Below are positions 42,507 to 43,024 of a stretch of DNA of 43,024 bases, piece after piece. A program made the position numbers and the translations under genes. The stretch's first letter is position 1. Every line of letters begins with the position of its first letter. This DNA comes from Rhodopirellula sp. (GTDB lineage: Bacteria; Planctomycetota; Planctomycetia; Pirellulales; Pirellulaceae): positions 1 through 43,024 of the forward strand of contig NZGD01000082.1 in the NCBI GenBank assembly GCA_002690925.1, written 5' to 3'. The notes under the pieces were generated by a model, which was not told where the DNA came from, ran no database searches, and was given only the letters and a program-made list of their open reading frames with translations.

Positions 42507-43024
42507 TCAGTTCTCCTGTCCTGTGGAGGTCAAACTCGTGGGTTGTTGCCCCTTTAACGTCGAGTCGGGGACCGCGTTGATGACACTCGCACAGGCTCGA
42601 GCGAGTAATGCTGTGTCACCAATGTCTTCGAACGGTGAAACAACGACGAAAGGATTCTGACGGATACGTTCCGACGAATCGCCCACAATTTCGCACACCC
42701 ACAAACGCCGTTTGTTTTCGTTGAATGCGTCAGTTTCGCCGTCTTCTTCAAAAATGCTACCGGACCCGCTCAATGGTGCAATCGGGTTGATTCCGGTTGC
42801 AATTTTGACTTTGCCTGGAATCCAGTCGTCTTTTTGGAATGTGTCTGGCTGATCAGCGCGATCCGAAGGCGTTGTCGTTGGAACTGATTCCGTCTGTTCG
42901 CTGTCGGTTGGGGTCACATTCAAGACCGATGGGTCGGGTACAAACTGTAGGATGCGGTTGTCGACCTGAAGGCCTTGGGCGGGGATAACCATCCAGTCCG
43001 GTTGCGGTGTGATCAGCAACTTTA
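42507..43024 (-). CDS. Probable RND periplasmic adaptor (membrane fusion protein), C-terminal part
   Basis: The frame is open to the window edge, so the start is missing; about 172 residues are seen. PDWMVIPAQGLQVDNRILQFVPD resembles the C-terminal barrel and membrane-proximal domain of adaptor proteins (VPxxAlxxdn-vyvv), followed by RLWVCEIVGD and SERIRQNPFVVVSPFEDIGD. Between them is a polar Thr/Ser/Asp-rich insert of about 45 residues (TPTDSEQTESVPTTTPSDRADQPD) that is unusual for this domain. Identification rests mostly on its position two bases upstream of the RND pump gene. An unrelated envelope protein cannot be excluded. Confidence 0.6.
   Translation of the reverse strand, partial: KLLITPQPDWMVIPAQGLQVDNRILQFVPDPSVLNVTPTDSEQTESVPTTTPSDRADQPDTFQKDDWIPGKVKIATGINPIAPLSGSGSIFEEDGETDAFNENKRRLWVCEIVGDSSERIRQNPFVVVSPFEDIGDTALLARACASVINAVPDSTLKGQQPTSLTSTGQEN

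Noticed and set aside
1..43024. Mobile elements or CRISPR
   Set aside because: No transposase, integrase, phage gene, terminal inverted repeats or spaced direct-repeat array was found; the only tandem repeats are coding repeats in infB and the basic-tail gene.

Overview
The window reads as a chromosomal segment of a planctomycete, most likely a Pirellulaceae/Rhodopirellula-like marine bacterium. The evidence is the gene content: two cytochrome c-containing propeller proteins of the planctomycete type, a DUF1501 protein, a DUF1080 protein next to a Gfo/Idh/MocA oxidoreductase, Tat-exported TIM-barrel proteins, a very large stand-alone secretin, and widely spaced genes with many weak ribosome sites and non-ATG starts. 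No phage, IS element, CRISPR array or rRNA was seen. The assignment is inference from gene families, not from a database search.

Layout. 1-81: tRNA-Leu(UAG), missing its first base. 532-3665: pyruvate phosphate dikinase and a small TPR protein. 3941-4918: membrane fatty-acid desaturase with a strong terminator. 5329-8802: monocistronic secretin with an EF-hand-like loop. 8881-11019 (minus): pyroglutamyl peptidase and a TIM-barrel/MsrB fusion. 11324-12580: PQQ-type beta-propeller. 12730-16020 (minus): large exported protein with two CXXCH haem sites and a propeller. 16176-17933: a TPR plus lectin-like exported protein and a membrane-anchored EEP-family hydrolase. 18048-22378 (minus): compact operon of aldo/keto reductase, TauD-family dioxygenase, MFS carrier and TauE/SafE exporter. 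22573-24379: DUF1080 hydrolase overlapping a Gfo/Idh/MocA oxidoreductase. 24696-30831 (minus): esterase-like hydrolase, Tat-exported TIM barrel overlapping a 1012-residue cytochrome c/propeller protein, and an N-terminally truncated DUF1501 protein. 31122-38987: transcription/translation block nusA - infB - rbfA - HhH-GPD/histone H1-like protein - yebC. 39259-43024 (minus): RND efflux pump and the end of its probable adaptor.

How the genes may work together. The middle of the window (11-31 kb) is an accessory carbohydrate/organic-substrate region: exported haem and propeller proteins, sugar-type isomerases, a 3-keto-glycoside-type hydrolase and oxidoreductases. The 18-22 kb operon is consistent with oxygenolytic use of an organosulfonate or similar compound: import, Fe(II)/2-oxoglutarate oxidation, aldehyde reduction and anion export. 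The 31-39 kb block is housekeeping, but carries two unusual things. One is a promoter followed by an intrinsic-terminator hairpin upstream of nusA, suggesting autoregulation by attenuation. The other is a protein joining a DNA-glycosylase-like fold, with the catalytic Lys position changed to Phe and the Asp retained, to a long histone H1-like Lys/Ala tail.
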